The notes below the pieces were generated by a model. That model did not search any database and was not told where the DNA came from. It worked only from the letters and a program-made list of their open reading frames with translations. A program made the translations under genes and the position numbers. Positions 1 through 18,812 of a stretch of 64,000 nt of DNA are shown piece after piece (positions within the stretch are counted from its first letter, which is position 1; each line of letters starts with the position of its first letter). The stretch spans positions 50,328,591 through 50,392,590 of the forward strand of contig OZ022258.1 in the NCBI GenBank assembly GCA_963978905.1, given 5' to 3'. Source of the stretch: Trichostrongylus colubriformis (lineage: Eukaryota; Nematoda; Chromadorea; Rhabditida; Trichostrongylidae).

Positions 1-1589
1 CTTACACCATATGCCACCACCGATATTAAAAGTGGTGTTGGGGATGACACGAAGGGATTAATAAGCGCCAGGCAGCGTAAATTCTGCTTGAAGAGGTATG
101 GAGATTGTGTTGGATGAACTCTTGAGTCCCCACCCTGTCCTCATAGCGCCCGCCTCCGTTTTACTCCGATACAGTTGGAAGTTTAAATTTTTTTCCTAGA
201 ATTTCATTCGAGGCTGGCGTTCAAAACTTGCCTATCATGCCTATCATTCTCCCAAGTCTTTTGCTTTCATTATATTTTCTCAAGCTTCTCAAAGAGAAGT
301 TTTCGATACGTGCATTTTGCTATCCACATTTATATAAATTACTTATTACATTCTGTTATAGCGTTATATCCTCAGATATTATGCTTCGAACATGAAGGGC
401 ATTGAATACTCTTCATAGCTCTGAGTATTCTGTCTCGAAGCCTCATGCCAAGCCAATGAACTCGAAAATTCTTTCGCGCTCTTTTGTGAATTTTTGAGTC
501 CTTCGAGAATAAATTTTGGAGCCTCAATTTGTTCTTCACACTCTTCATAGAATAAGGCAGGTCACACGGAGATGCCATGCATAGAGACGAATACATGGCG
601 CATTCTAGAAGTGTGTAATTGCGTTTTGAAACTCAATATATTATTCTGGACAATCATTTCGGCTTGTTGTATGATGTAATTAATACATCTACATGAATGT
701 CATGTGAAAAAGTTAGACCCATTCGGAGATTTGATCAGATTCATCACGAATCAGGCTGAAATTTGTATGCATGCAAGTTTGTGATCGGTTTGCTTCCTTT
801 CATAGATTCCTCTCCTTATGGCGTTCGCATTCGGCTCCGATTTTTTGTTTGTAAATTATTCATGAGTATTATAATAGCGCCCTGTTGCTAGGCTATGTCA
901 TATACATACATATTCGTTTCTTATACCGTAAAATGACTCTAAAGGATTCGTTTGCCGTTGTGTTTCTTTCTCTTCAATAGTTCGTCTGCCTAGGCGTAAG
1001 TGGGTTCTCCTGGAGTTTTAACGGTTAAGCAGAAAGTCAGGGTTAATGTATTATAAATTGTAAACCACTTTACGGGCTTAAATCAGAGGCGTCGACCTCA
1101 CAATAGGTAAGCTTTGTGATCAGTAAGCATGATTTGATCCGAAAACTAGCTTTTTGCAATCAGAAACGGTCTGAAATATCCTCCTATGCCCTTCAATCTC
1201 CTTTGCAACTTGTGTAAATAGCATTCTTCCATTTTCAGCCCGACTATCTCTTTCCGTTCTCAGTGCTGCTTTGACTTTGTTTGGGAAATTCAAAAATCTA
1301 TAAAGTGGGTAAGAGGTTGAAAGCTACAAATCTGGATGTTGGGCTCCCTCCTTATGTTTCCTTGATAATTTATTATTGAAGATCTTATTACTCGAGGTGA
1401 GGTGCTCTCGTTCGTGTTTTTGACTTAGTTCAGAGCTGGTTTTAATTGATGGGACAGATTACAGATGGAGCCATTTTTCTTGTTGTGAACGTGGTGCGAT
1501 TGGAAGTTTTCTTTTTCAATAATTGATTGGCAGTAGTTTCCAGACAAGTTTTCATGCGCCCTGGTCGTCGATAGCAGTGCGAATTGGCG
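1..1589. other. No gene recognised upstream of the kinase gene
   Basis: AT-rich sequence with only short chance ORFs and no recognisable domain or repeat. A T-rich stretch ending in TTTCCAG lies at about 1530-1542, roughly 45 bases before the kinase start codon. It could be a trans-splice acceptor, but this is only inferred from its position and sequence. Confidence 0.4.
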
Positions 1590-7700
<6,111 letters not shown>

Positions 7701-8480
7701 GCTTCACAGTTAGGTTACATCGATTTGGGGCTCGCTTTCGTACCGGTGTATTAAAATGTAAGTTTTCTGTTCTATCACATCACAGCTGAGTTAGCCAAAT
7801 ATTTTGTTGCGTTCACTTACAGATTCGGTCGTGCTAGCACGTTAACATGAATCCACAGAAGTTGATGCTGAAGGGTGCAGTTTGCGCCCTGAGTAAGCAC
7901 GTAAGCACTAGAGAGTTCCCACTCTCAATGCTCGCTCGGAAGTTGAAGTTCTTCTTGTCCCATACATTTATGTTGTACTCGCTCTTTATGGGCATCATGC
8001 ATATTTATCGCAGAAAAATCTGGCAGTGTTGCATTCCTCTCAAATCTTCGTCCACGCGGGTATTGTGGGAGAGCTTCGGAGCAAAGGGGGTGATTGCGTT
8101 GGAATGTGAAAATGTGCAGACAATGAGTGCTGAGTGCTCGGATTCCTGTAGACGATTTCTTCAGAAGAAGAAGATTTTAGGATCATCGGAGTTTTGTAAC
8201 CCCTCCGTGGTCAAATGGGTGACGTGCAAGCTCTGATCACTGTTCGGTGAATCCAGGTGACCGTGCTGCGCGGTGGGTAATTCATTGTGGGAACTACGAA
8301 ATTAGCATTTACGAGACCAAGACTTTCTTGGACTGTTATCTTTAGATCTTATTTTCTTACAGTTGAAAATTATATTCAACGAAAGATCTATCAACTCAGC
8401 TATTTATACAGTGTACATCCAATTTTACTGCACGATTAACTTCACGAATCAGTCTCTATTCTTTGGCCTTTATCTTCAAC
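7701..8480. other. Kinase 3' flank, no convincing gene
   Basis: A 129-codon open frame at 7847-8236 has no recognisable domain. Part of it (about 7955-8030) resembles the subterminal sequence of the TTAA foldback family just downstream, so it is probably repeat-derived. No canonical AATAAA signal was found immediately after the kinase stop codon; an ATTAAA lies at about 7750. Confidence 0.4.
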
Positions 8481-8913
8481 TTAAAGGAATCGTCCACGGA
8501 AAATGAGTCTTTGTGTCACCCATATATTTATGTTGTATTTGCCTGATGTTGGCCTCATGTAAAATTTCACGTGAAAAATGTGAATCTGGCTGAGATACAG
8601 CACCACAAAGTGCGGTCCAAGTGGGCGGGGCCTCCGTGTAAAAGCCTCGTCCCGTCGTCCGCCGCCGTTGGGAACGGAGAGTGGGACTGTTTACGTAACC
8701 TTCTGTTCCTACAACGCGTCTCCGACCACGGCGGACGACGGGACGAGGCTTTTACACGAAGGCCCCGCCCACCTGGACCGCACTTTGTGGTGCTGTATCT
8801 CAGCCAGATTCACATTTTTTCGCGTGAAATTTCGTATGAGGCCAAAATTAGGCAACTACAACATAAACATATGGGTAACACATAAACTCATTTTCCGTGG
8901 ACGATTCCTTTAA
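8481..8913. repeat. TTAA-flanked palindromic MITE, copy 1
   Basis: A 433-bp foldback. The left end, TTAAAGGAATCGTCCACGG, reappears inverted at the right end, and the arms pair over most of their length around a GC-rich centre with mirrored CCGTCGTCCGCC-type segments. Near-full copies lie at 12700-13130 and 56434-56866. All three are bounded by TTAA, as expected for a piggyBac-type target site. No transposase is encoded. Confidence 0.9.
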
Positions 8914-10955
8914 GTATACCAGGTAGCCAAGATCTTGAAATCAGTAGCAAATGAATCGTCTTGCGAGGCGAGCCGACTCATGCGCGACCTGATCTCACCC
9001 CTTCTATCGGACCACTCGCCACTCACCCGAACCGAAGGGACATGCGAAGAAGCAGCGACTTTGCCGAGTTTCTTCAGCACCTTATTTCATAACTAAGCGC
9101 TCCAAACCACTCAAGGAAATCCCGTGATGTGCCTTCAGTTGCGGTTTCAAGAGTAGCCGGACTAGCGTACAAGGGCTGCAGATACATGGAGAGAAATTAA
9201 TGTCGGGTCATTAATGTTCAAATTCCTTGTTGAGTTGGGTTTGTGAGTACAACCGATAAGCGATTAAGACGTTATCGTTCTAGGCTTTTATTATGGTTAT
9301 TTAACCATCACCAATGTTGCCTTTTGTACCTGCGCACTATATCGGTTATCTTCTCTTTTCATATCTAATTCTCATATTTGTACATACGCCATATGTGTTT
9401 AATCGATAGTTTTATTTACATTGAAACGCTTTCAGACTAGCGCGGAACGCATGTGCTCAGCGCTTGCGCATCTGGAAACTCTGCCGCTATTTTGGAGCCG
9501 GGAGGGCTATGTGATGAGTTAAAGTCACGAGTAGTATAAGAAGGAAAATAACTTGTATCTGACTGCGCCAATTCAACGCAGAGAATATGAGGGTATTGAT
9601 CGCGAGATCTGCTTTGCGTCACTTGCGTTTCATGAAAAACGCTCGTGGGCGTAGTCTGAAAGCGGCGAACTTGGTCCCTCCTTCGTGTTTTCAAGTCAGC
9701 TGAAAGTGCGTGCCGTAAGTTTGTTCACTCTTTGTATAAAATGTTTGGGTACAAGGCTTCATGAACTGTATTGGCTCGCAGTTTTGGCTGCACCGTTAGA
9801 CGATGCTTCACGTTGTTCAACTAACCGGTTACTCAAAATAATTCATGTGCATGGCATTCATTTCTCGCATTGTTAACTTAATAACTAATAATATGATCGC
9901 AGCGATTATATGAAGTTGCTCGAGTTGTACTGTAGTACGGGTATTTTATTATATAATTGTTTATGTTGATTGATGTATTCGTTATGCAAAATAAACAATT
10001 TGTCATTTCATTTCCTTTGTTCACAGTATTTCCCGGATAGTTCGGCATGAATTTCATGTTCAAAAGCCAATCATTGCATTTACATTGTTTAAGTTATTGC
10101 CACCCAAGTGCACTGGGTGCGTATCGGGTGAAATTTCGGGCCATATAAGAGAGCGGGCACAGACAGATCAGGAGAGGAAAGAGGGGAGCGGACGCCTTGG
10201 TGCAGAAGGGAGGGGGATGGATGGGAATGAAAAAAGGGAAGGGTAAGTGCGAAACGCTGAAAAAAGGGAGGCGAAGATGCTTGCAGGTTCGCAGTACTCA
10301 GGAAGGGTGAGAGGCAGAAATGGTTCGTCCATTCCGAAGCTCCTTCCTTTCCTAAGATTACGTGATCCTCCATGATCTTGTTCGTAATCGCCGTAGCCCC
10401 ATGCATTGGCCCACTGGGCACCTTCCGCCAGTATCCACCCAGCGCTTTTGAGGATGACCTCACAGAATCATTTTTCAGTGGCTAATTGTAAGATTTTGTC
10501 AACTTGACGCTGTGAGAATTGAAATAAGTGAGTTTAGTGGTGCGGACTTCCGTGACCATTTCTGCTGCCCTCTTCCGAAAACTCTTCGTCAAGCACATAA
10601 ACGTCAGTGGAAGGGTTCACATCAAGATAGAAGAAGTGGTCGCACCTTGAGCATAGTTCAGTGTTGACGATCATATGTATGGTTTAGGCGATTTGGCGGC
10701 CTGGTGAAAAGGAGCGGGTTATTTATCTATTTATCCGAGGGCATAAGGATTATTCGCACAAAACAACATCATTCGAATGGAGTTCATCAGGTTAAAGACA
10801 GTGTTAGGGTAATGTATGTGATAAGGAATCCCTAATGTAAGAGGAGTCATTCACTCGAAAACTACGGGTTTGGAAAGCCTATTTGCGGCGAGTTCCCCCG
10901 CGAAGGGCGCGCCCCCGAGCTGTGGCAAAGGCCGCCGTTTCAGCTCGAGCCGCCT
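8914..10955. other. Intergenic, no firm gene
   Basis: Mostly featureless. A 39-codon ORF at 9587-9703 begins MRVLIARSALRHLRF, which resembles a basic mitochondrial targeting sequence, and a GTAAGT donor-like site lies at about 9715. No downstream partner exon was identified. A 124-codon minus-strand frame at 10089-10463 matches no recognised family and is Ser/Pro/Phe-rich. Confidence 0.3.
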
Positions 10956-11225
10956 TAGGCATTGTTCAGAGTTCACGATTCAGGCGATCACGCGATTCAG
11001 GCGGAAGGAAAAAGATACATATTGATTGGGCGATTCAGGCGATCACGCGATTCAGGCGGAAAAGAAAAGATATATATTGATTAAGTGATTCAGGCGATCA
11101 CGCGATCGCGTGGATCGCGCGATCGCCTGAATCGCCCAATCAATATGTATCTTTTTCCTTCCGCCTGAATCGCGTGATCGCCTGAATCGCGTGATCGCCT
11201 GAATCGTGAACTCTGAACAGTGCCT
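10956..11225. repeat. GC-rich foldback built of GCGATTCAG/GCGATCACGC words
   Basis: Outer arms TGTTCAGAGTTCACGATTCA (left, about 10964) and its complement (right, ending about 11220) enclose repeated words GCGATCACGCGATTCAGGCG. These are interrupted by GATACATATTGATTGGGCG and variants. The centre near 11100-11125 is itself palindromic (GATCGCG runs). This is one of several foldbacks in the window sharing a GATACRTATNGAT core. Confidence 0.85.
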
Positions 11226-12699
11226 TACTGTGCTCGGTCCGCGTCCTAGCGACTGATTGGCTGGGGTGGGAATAGAAGGTATCGCGGCCCGCTTTGTCAG
11301 TTGACTTGAAGCGCACTCCAGAAACAGGATGCTTCCTCATTCCCGAACATCCTCTCGTGTTTAGGACATGGCAACACGTCAATGGAAAACTCGTCCGTAC
11401 TAGCCGCTTCTTCACAGAAAGGCTCTAAGTCGGGAATAAACGTTGGGGAAGGGTCCTGTTTCTCAGGTCTTTGACCATTTCCATCAGTTTTTTCTTCAGT
11501 GTCCTATGACTGAGCACCTCGACTTTCTATTCACTACTTTTCTACTTTTCTGCCGAATTTCCCCAAACCTGCCTTTAAAGAACTCTAAGTCGTAAAATGG
11601 AGTAAAACACAACTCATGAGCAGCTTAAGGATGTAAGAAGGATAAGAACAGCACGAAGGACAGCGGATGGCATGCGAATCTGAATAGCTAGCACCGCGCT
11701 GTGGAGTGCCTAGTACGTGCTTCTGTATAAGATATTGTTTTTACTAAGTTTATCCTAACCGACAAAATGGCTAAAAGTACGAGAAGGAGGAACACGTGGA
11801 AAAATGCCATATGAAGGTAACATAGCGCGACATCAGACGAGATGATATACAAAAAAGAAGGGATCACTAGCTGTCGCGGATGGACTCTCATCATGTGCGG
11901 TCATCGGTTGTACACTCGCTCTTAAACTTCTGTCGCACCAACCTTTTGGGTCAGAGCACCATCGGACCACTACGCCTCACCAGGACACCCGCGCTGTCTC
12001 GGCGGACCCACCCGGGGACCTAGGCGTCTTCAACTCTCTGCTGCTCCGCTAGGCACACAGCACACCCTCTGATCTCCCATACAACAGCGAGATATTATTA
12101 CAGCAACAGGATAGCACACCGCATTACAGGAACCGATCCTACGTTTTAAAGGCACGGTTTACGATAATATGAGTACCTTGGTTCCATCAGCGAGTAGATA
12201 GCCCCTACCATTTAGCTGAATGTGTTTTTATTCAAAAAAAAAAAAAAACAGCTGGGGACCTTTACCCAAGTGCGCCCGCGCTCACCCTTTGCCAGAATTT
12301 ACCTTTCGAGGCAGTAGATCCTCGGGTAACTATGCAAGCTGCATCTTGATTCGGCGCCATGATGCGTTCGCAACCGTAGAAACTCATGCCAGCTACGCGC
12401 TTCAAGCACAGCTGACCAGTAAGGAACACAAGGGGGTGGTTAGCTTGGATCCGAGCAGCAACAGAGTTGCGAAGTAAAAAGGTACAGCGCGAACCCGAAA
12501 ATCGACCCGAGAATTGTCTGCTCCAAGGGGGTATGTCGATCAAACTGATTATCGCCAGGTGTGCTTTCAGGCACACAATTGCGTACATTATCTGTCAAAG
12601 GCAGTTTTGGATAGGCTGATGTGCTACTCGGCTCGCTTGCACGCCAATGTCCTAGGAATGTCATGAACGAACTAACGCGGATGAGAACCTCAATACCGC
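11226..12699. other. Intergenic, no gene recognised
   Basis: Contains small open frames (minus 11688-11894, minus 12262-12588) with no domain, and an A-rich run of about 14 bases at 12235-12248. The 11930-12110 stretch is rich in CACC and ACACC words. No transposon termini were identified. Confidence 0.3.
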
Positions 12700-13130
12700 T
12701 TAAAGGAATCGTCCACGGAAAATGAGTTTTTGTGTTACCCATATGTTTATGTTGTATTGCCTAATGTTGGCCTCATGCAAAATTTCACGCGAAAAAATGT
12801 GAATCTGGCTGAGATACAGCACCACAAAGTGCGGTCCAGGTGGGCGGGGCCTCCGTGTAAAAGCCTCGTCCCGTCGTCCGCCGTGGTCGGAGACGCATTG
12901 TAGGAACAGAGGGTTACGTAAACAGTCCCACTCTCCGTTTCCAACGGCGGCGGACGACAGGACGGGGCTCTTACTCGGAGGTCTCGCCCATCCGGCCGAC
13001 AATTTGGGGAGTAGTATTCTAGCCGATCTCACTTTTCCGCGTGAAACTTTGCATGTAGCCCTTATTAAGCAAATATAACATAAATATATGGGTAACACAA
13101 AAACTCATTTTCCGTGGACGATTCCTTTAA
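12700..13130. repeat. TTAA-flanked palindromic MITE, copy 2
   Basis: A 431-bp member of the family at 8481-8913 with the same TTAAAGGAATCG termini. The right half is more diverged from the left half than in copy 1, especially around 12960-13060. Its right TTAA directly abuts the ATG of the candidate coding region at 13131. Confidence 0.9.
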
Positions 13131-13583
13131 ATGCCTCCATTTCACTCACCGGCGGTCTATTCCTCGTTGTCGCCTTCCTCAATGGCATCATCGACTCCTC
13201 ATATGCTATCGGATCCGTTACTTCACAGTGGTAGGTCGGCACCAAATTACCCGGATGATTTGAGCGTGGAAATCGCTTCGCACTCATCACTCGACAAACT
13301 CTATCTGAAAAAGGGAACCAGCGGCGAAAATCCGCCCACAGTGGGCGAAAATTGTTATTATTAGGTGGATGACACTTACTGTGAAAAATGTGATTTATTT
13401 TCAGAATGGTCTGAAGAGCGAGAGACAAGGGAAGTGGTCGGTAGTAGCTGGAGCTATAACGTTTGACGTGACGTGAGGACGAGACGTTCGAACGGTGGGC
13501 TGAGCTTTTACAGTAGTAAGCGGAGCTTGGACATCGCATGTGAAACAATCTGTGCAAAGGGAGTAAATTCCAGGAAAGGATAG
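13131..13583 (+). CDS. Unrecognised small candidate gene, three short exons
   Basis: Proposed exons 13131-13340, 13405-13472 and 13514-13583 are separated by introns of 64 and 41 nt and encode about 115 aa. The first part is Ser/Pro-rich (MPPFHSPAVYSSLSPSSM), followed by DDLSVEIASHSSLDKLYLKK. The second acceptor is a textbook TTATTTTCAG, and all phases agree. The tail reads AITFDVT then SKRSLDIACETICAKG. No family is recognised. The ATG lies immediately after the right TTAA of a MITE, so a real 5' exon may lie upstream or the gene may be truncated. The 41-nt intron is short even for nematodes. It could be chance, but codon-like composition and matching splice phases support a coding origin. 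Confidence 0.35.
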
Positions 13584-14037
13584 GGTATGGGAGATGAAAT
13601 GAGGTGCACACATGAACCACGCTAAGCCAGACCCACGATGAGCGGAGCGTGCACTGAAATACTTGTTCTCAAGAAAAGCCAGTTGGAATAGTGAGCGCCC
13701 ATGGAGCTTTGTGTACAGTAGTGTACAAGCCAGCTAGTATACTGTGCTCTTTTCATTTTGCGTTCACAATGGAATTGGCCCAGCAGAGCTCTAGCGCTTT
13801 TCTGATATGTTCATTGTATTGAATTGATTGTTTTCCCTTTAGCACCTCCCCACCATGGGGCGTGCGGGAAACGAAGGATGCTTGCTATATTCGGTAGATT
13901 TTGCGGTTATTATCAACGGAATTGCTTTCTTTTCCATTTAGCTTATGGACTTTATCAAATCGAAGCCATAGAGCATCATAAAGTGCTGGAGTTCGCTAGA
14001 TGGAAAGTCACGAGAACAGGCCAATGATTCAAAGCGC
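13584..14037. other. Intergenic, no gene recognised
   Basis: Short ORFs only; no domain or repeat terminus seen. Confidence 0.3.
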
Positions 14038-14671
14038 TTAACACGTTGGCGACATTGCGTCCCGATGCTGGGACGCACGTTTTCTGCTGCGTGGGACAAT
14101 GCGTCCCGATGCTGGGATGCAGCACACACAACTACTTTTTTCAATTGGTTTGAAATCCACAAATAGTTAATTTTTACCAACATGCACAAGGGTATCTCGG
14201 GTCAAAAACGTACACTCATATCTTTTCAACAAGTTGTTTTTTTCATGCTTTGTATCGTCGTCCAGCACAGGTATGTTAACATCGCTGTCGATCAACAGGT
14301 CGTAAAACTAGCGTTCAGCTCTGTGAAGTTGTTGCAGGAATCCATAGTCAGTTAGGAGATTTATGGCCATTCAATTCTTAGTCAAGATACTTATACTCGC
14401 GAGACCTCGACTTTTTTCACATGCCCATCACCTGGTTAGGCGCTTCCCATCACTACCATGCAGTATTCCCCTATTGAAGTTCTTGAGAGGTATCTGAAGT
14501 TTTGCATCGCTCACTACTTTGTATTAGCGCTCAAGGTACGCGCGAAATTAAGCGGGTTTAGAAAGGTAAATCTAAAAACCCCAATGCTGGGACGCGATTC
14601 TCGGCATAGGCGAGCGCGCGATGTCCCACGTGGCAGACACGTGAAAAAACGCGCGGTCGCCAACGTGTTAA
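14038..14671. repeat. piggyBac-like non-autonomous element with TTAA ends
   Basis: The left end TTAACACGTTGGCGAC is mirrored at the right end by GTCGCCAACGTGTTAA, with TTAA at both borders. Subterminal direct repeats of GCGTCCCGATGCTGGGA occur twice on the left. The right side carries CCCAATGCTGGGACGCG, a third related copy. About 634 bp with no transposase frame. TTAA borders and repeated subterminal motifs are typical of piggyBac-superfamily MITEs. Confidence 0.75.
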
Positions 14672-15701
14672 TGGAGAAGTTGTATGTGTCACCGATTCTA
14701 CAGTATGTGTAGATTCATTCTGTCAAAGTCTAGGGCTTGTGAGACCTTGTCAGAATGCTGTCAGGGCAGACGTCGCTTTTCCTGGTCTGCTTTCATCTCA
14801 CTGGTGTTGCTGTATCACACGCGTCATAGGCAGCTGTCCTGCTTTTTTTGAGAAGCACAAGGTTGTTTTCTCACCTTGCGGCGCTGACGTCGACGGCGGT
14901 ACCCGCTGCTTGTAACGTCAGCACTGTTGCGATGCACTCCGTTTACAACGCTCAACCGTAGTACAATGTGATGATTGTGGTGAGAGTCCCAGGGAATCTG
15001 TGGTAGAATTCGAATTTTGGCGTACAGCCGTGACACCTCTAATTACGCCAGAGGTGTCACGCGTGTTTTCGCTGCGGACTCACGCGGGCTCTAGCCACGA
15101 TCAACACCCTGCAATATACTTCGGTCCAGCGTCATGAATGAGAAGCATCGCTATGGTGCCTACGTAGGCGGCGACGGGTACCGCGGTTGACGCCGATATC
15201 GCGCAGTGTGAAAGCGGCCTATAATGGTGCTTCGAGACTAAGGTGTGAGGTTTTTCATAAATTCCTTACCCTAGGAAAACACGGGCGTGATGGCAGGGTA
15301 TGTGTTTATCATGATGTTAATCTCTGTTCAACTCCTTCTTCGAAACCTAGCATTGATGAGCTCCGGTGAGATTAGACGTTGCGCTTGCATTTTTTCTCTT
15401 TGATGTTAATATAAAAAAATCAAGATACGCAGCGATTGTATGTTTCGTACTGTCCGTGTAGAGCACCTACTTGTGCTCAATAAATAAATACAACAAATGA
15501 GCATGATTAAATTGAATAGTGCTCCTTGTTGGGATCTCATCCATTAACCTAGGCTTCGGCTGAGTAAATGTGACTGAACTCCTTCCGATGATAAATAGTG
15601 ATATAAGACTGTCCTCACTAGCGGCTTGCTGCTTCGGATATTCAACGTCGAGAGCAATCTCCCGCTAGTAATCTACCTCACTAACCAAGGCAAGCACCCT
15701 A
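14672..15701. other. Intergenic with one short hairpin
   Basis: No gene recognised. At about 15030-15060 a GACACCTCT/AGAGGTGTC hairpin with a 9-base loop is visible. From about 15540, the sequence is homologous in inverted orientation to the upstream flank of gene copy C (about 35100-35300). Confidence 0.4.
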
Positions 15702-17903
15702 CAATACCGCTCACATTTTTTGAAAAATCGACGGTGGTCGACGGATTAAACGGCACAAACCGTCGCACAGTCATAACTTCGTTAAAAGTGAACAAAATGG
15801 GAAAATATCAGCAGCATTAGATTTGTCTCGATGCAACAAATTCAACGACCTATAGGATGTCGACTTTTGATAAGTAGGTCACCAGCTTCTCGGTTGAAGC
15901 TGCAAAGATTTCTTTTTTTTTTACCCTCAGGCAAGACTCCGACTTTTTTCGGCTTACATTCACATGTTCATTTGTTGCTCGCCCACGTTCTGCACAAACA
16001 TCATTTTTTTAGTGAGCTGCCTCAAAGTTTTAGGATACTTTTCAGCACCAAATTCCACGACATTTTCGAGAATTTTTAAGCTCATTTCGTCAGAATCGAT
16101 GGACAAATTGAGAAGGTAACTCACCTATCACAAAGTACTCGCTACGTACAGCGAGAATTACCTTGACTTCCGAATTGCAGGCAAGCGCTTCTTCTGTGAT
16201 GAAGCTTCAAACATCGGTAAACGGCATACTTTGAACTCTGAATAATTTCCCTTCTCTTCCCTAAAATAAGATTTTGATCAATGAAAATAGCATGAAGTCT
16301 TCGAAAACAACATCCTACACTTCCAGAAAATGAAAGCGGCATTCAAACAATGCCCAGAATCATGAATTTAAAAAAAGTGTTAATTGCACATGAAAGTATG
16401 AATATGGATAAACACTAATCAATTTCAGACGAAGCCTATACTGCCGCATTCAGTGTCAAAAAAGCTCTTCATTGGTGTAAAGATCATTTCACTGCGAAAG
16501 TTTTGAACTTTTACCACTTATCTTGCATTCTCTTCAAGCGTTGTCGACTCCAACTCCGCTTGATGACCTCTTAATAACTCTGCGGCGCTCAGCACAGATG
16601 AGGTCGCCTGTGCCTCGCGGTATCATCACATCACATCAATGCACACTATTGACCCTCAAAACCGCTTACTGTTCTTACTCAGGGACCCCAGTCCCCTTCT
16701 TTTCAGGAGACAGGATGGCCAGTTCCTTCGAACCGAAGGAACTGGTCCACAGCTTTAATTTAATAACCGGTCGGAAGATCGCAGGAGCACACAACTAATC
16801 GCGAACACACGTTTGCAAACGTTGCATGCACCAGAGCATTCGAACCCCTACGAATCATCACTTCAGAGTGCCCGCGAACAGCGGTCACTCGGCCTGCGCC
16901 ATCCGACCGGGGGACTGGGGTCCCTGAGTAAGAACAGTGAGCGGTTTTGAGGGTCAATAGTGTGCATTGATGTGATGTGATAATACCGCGAGGCACAGGC
17001 GACCTCATCTGTGCTGAGCGCCGCACAGTAATTAAGAGGTCATCAAGCGGCGTTGGAGTCGACAACGCTTGAAGAGAATGCAAGATAAGTGGTAAAAGTT
17101 CAAAACTTTCGCAGTGAAATGATCTTTACATCAATGAAGAGCTTTTTTGACACTGAATGCGGCAGTATAGGTTTCGTCTGAAATTGATTATTGTTTATCC
17201 ATATTCATACTTTCATGTGCAATTAACATTTTTTTTAAATTCATGATTCTGGGCATTGTTTGAATGCCGCTTTCATTTTTTGGAAGTGTAGGATGTTGTT
17301 CTCGAAGACTTCATGCTATTTTCATTGATCAAAATCTTATTTTAGGGAACAGAAGGGAAATTATTCAGAGTTCAAAGTACGCCGTTTACCGATGTTTGAA
17401 GCTTCATCACAGAAGAAGCGCTCGCCTGCAATTTGGAAGTCAAGGTAATTCTCGCTGTACGTAGCGAGTACGTTGTGATAGGTGAGCTATCTTCTCAATT
17501 AGTCCACCGATTCTGACCAAATGAGCTTAAAAATTCTTGAAAATGTCGTGGAATTTGGTGCTGAAAAGTATCCTGAAACTTTGAGGTAGCTCACTAAAAA
17601 AATGATTTTTGTGCAGAACGTGGGCGAGCAACAATTGAACATGTGAATGTGAGCCGAAAAAAGTCGGAGTTTTGCTTGGGGGCTAAATTAGAGAAATCTT
17701 TGCAGCTTTTACCGAGAAGCTGGTGACCTACTTATCAAAATTCGACACTCTATAGGTCGTTGAATCTGTCGCATCGAGACGAATCTAATGCTGCTGATTT
17801 TTTCCCATTTTATTCGCTTTTAATGAAGTTATGACTGTGCGACGGTTTGTGCCGTTTAATCCGTCGACCACCGTCGATTTTTCAAAAAATGTGAGCGGTA
17901 TTG
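15702..17903. mobile_element. 2.2-kb palindromic TA-flanked element
   Basis: Terminal sequence CAATACCGCTCACATTTTTT is mirrored at the right end and flanked by TA on both sides. The arms (about 15702-16696 and 16915-17903) are near-complete inverted repeats of each other around a loop of about 220 bp. In the homologous flank near copy C (about 35120) the element is absent, so both insertion and a TA target duplication can be read directly. No transposase is recognisable; the ORFs in each arm are mirror images. Confidence 0.85.
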
Positions 17904-18812
17904 TACATGGCTAGCCATTGAAGGAAAAAGTGAAGGAGTTTGGAGCGCTCGGATTGGGACTTTTTCGGATATCCTTTATAGCGACAATTTCACGAGTTCA
18001 ACCTATTTCGTCACGGTTTGGTCGACCTCAGACCCCTCATGGCTTATCGCTGTGCCTCAGCTGCAACCTAGCTAGCCACGAAAGGATCCACCCGCTCAAG
18101 GAAGGGAGAGGACTACTCTTAAACGCGAAGAAGACTTCAGTGGTTTTCATGAGAAGCTACCTAAATGCTGATGGACAAGTAGTACTGTTATGGGTGCTCC
18201 ATTGTGGCACATAAGAGTGATCAGAGCGTAGGTCTTCATTGGGGTTCCCTTCAAAACAAATGGCTGAGAAAAAAAGGGGTAAAAATTGGTTCATGTGTTC
18301 TTCTCTACATAATTCCACTTCTTATGACACGGCCTCTCTATTACCGCCCACAACAATTAACAAATTTTAACACCTGCTGCCTTTGTCAAAAAATATTCGC
18401 ACAGTAGAGATGATAGTATTACTGTCAGATGCCTACAGTCGGAAGAACAATGTAGAGTCAAATAAAGCAGGCCAACGCATCGAGCAGTCAGCAACACACT
18501 AGAGCAACTTTCATGATTCCGAATGAGCGTCATTACACTACTAGCATTGCACAGACAGTGCGGGGGTTGCTTATTTGAATTGAATTCCTCTTCAAACAGT
18601 GGAATTATTTCGTTTCTAATGTTTACACAGCTAACGTACAGAAGAACATATGGAACTTTGAACACTAAGCATCAAAAGTACAGTGCGACGATGGTTTATG
18701 GAATTGGTAATAGTTTCTTTTTTTTCAACCAATGAATAATATTGTTTCTAATATTTGTACAGTTATCAAATAAAAGTGGTGGTAACAGCGGGAATCATCC
18801 AACCGGTTCAAG
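17904..18812. other. Upstream flank of gene copy A, shared with other copies
   Basis: The sequence resembles, in opposite orientation, the upstream flanks of copies C (about 34230-35110), D (about 42660-43220) and E (about 49320-49900). Shared stretches include the TTTTAACACCTGCTGCC region and the TTGAAGAGNACCCC region. It is probably the promoter-bearing part of the duplicated unit; no defined promoter element could be assigned. Confidence 0.5.

Noticed and set aside
7847..8236. 129-codon open frame after the kinase
   Set aside because: Part resembles MITE subterminal sequence and no domain or splice context supports it.
10089..10463. 124-codon minus-strand gene
   Set aside because: No domain, no splice structure and strongly biased composition; could be an unknown repeat.
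13105..13620. 171-codon minus-strand frame
   Set aside because: It runs through the MITE end and antisense to the better supported three-exon plus-strand candidate.
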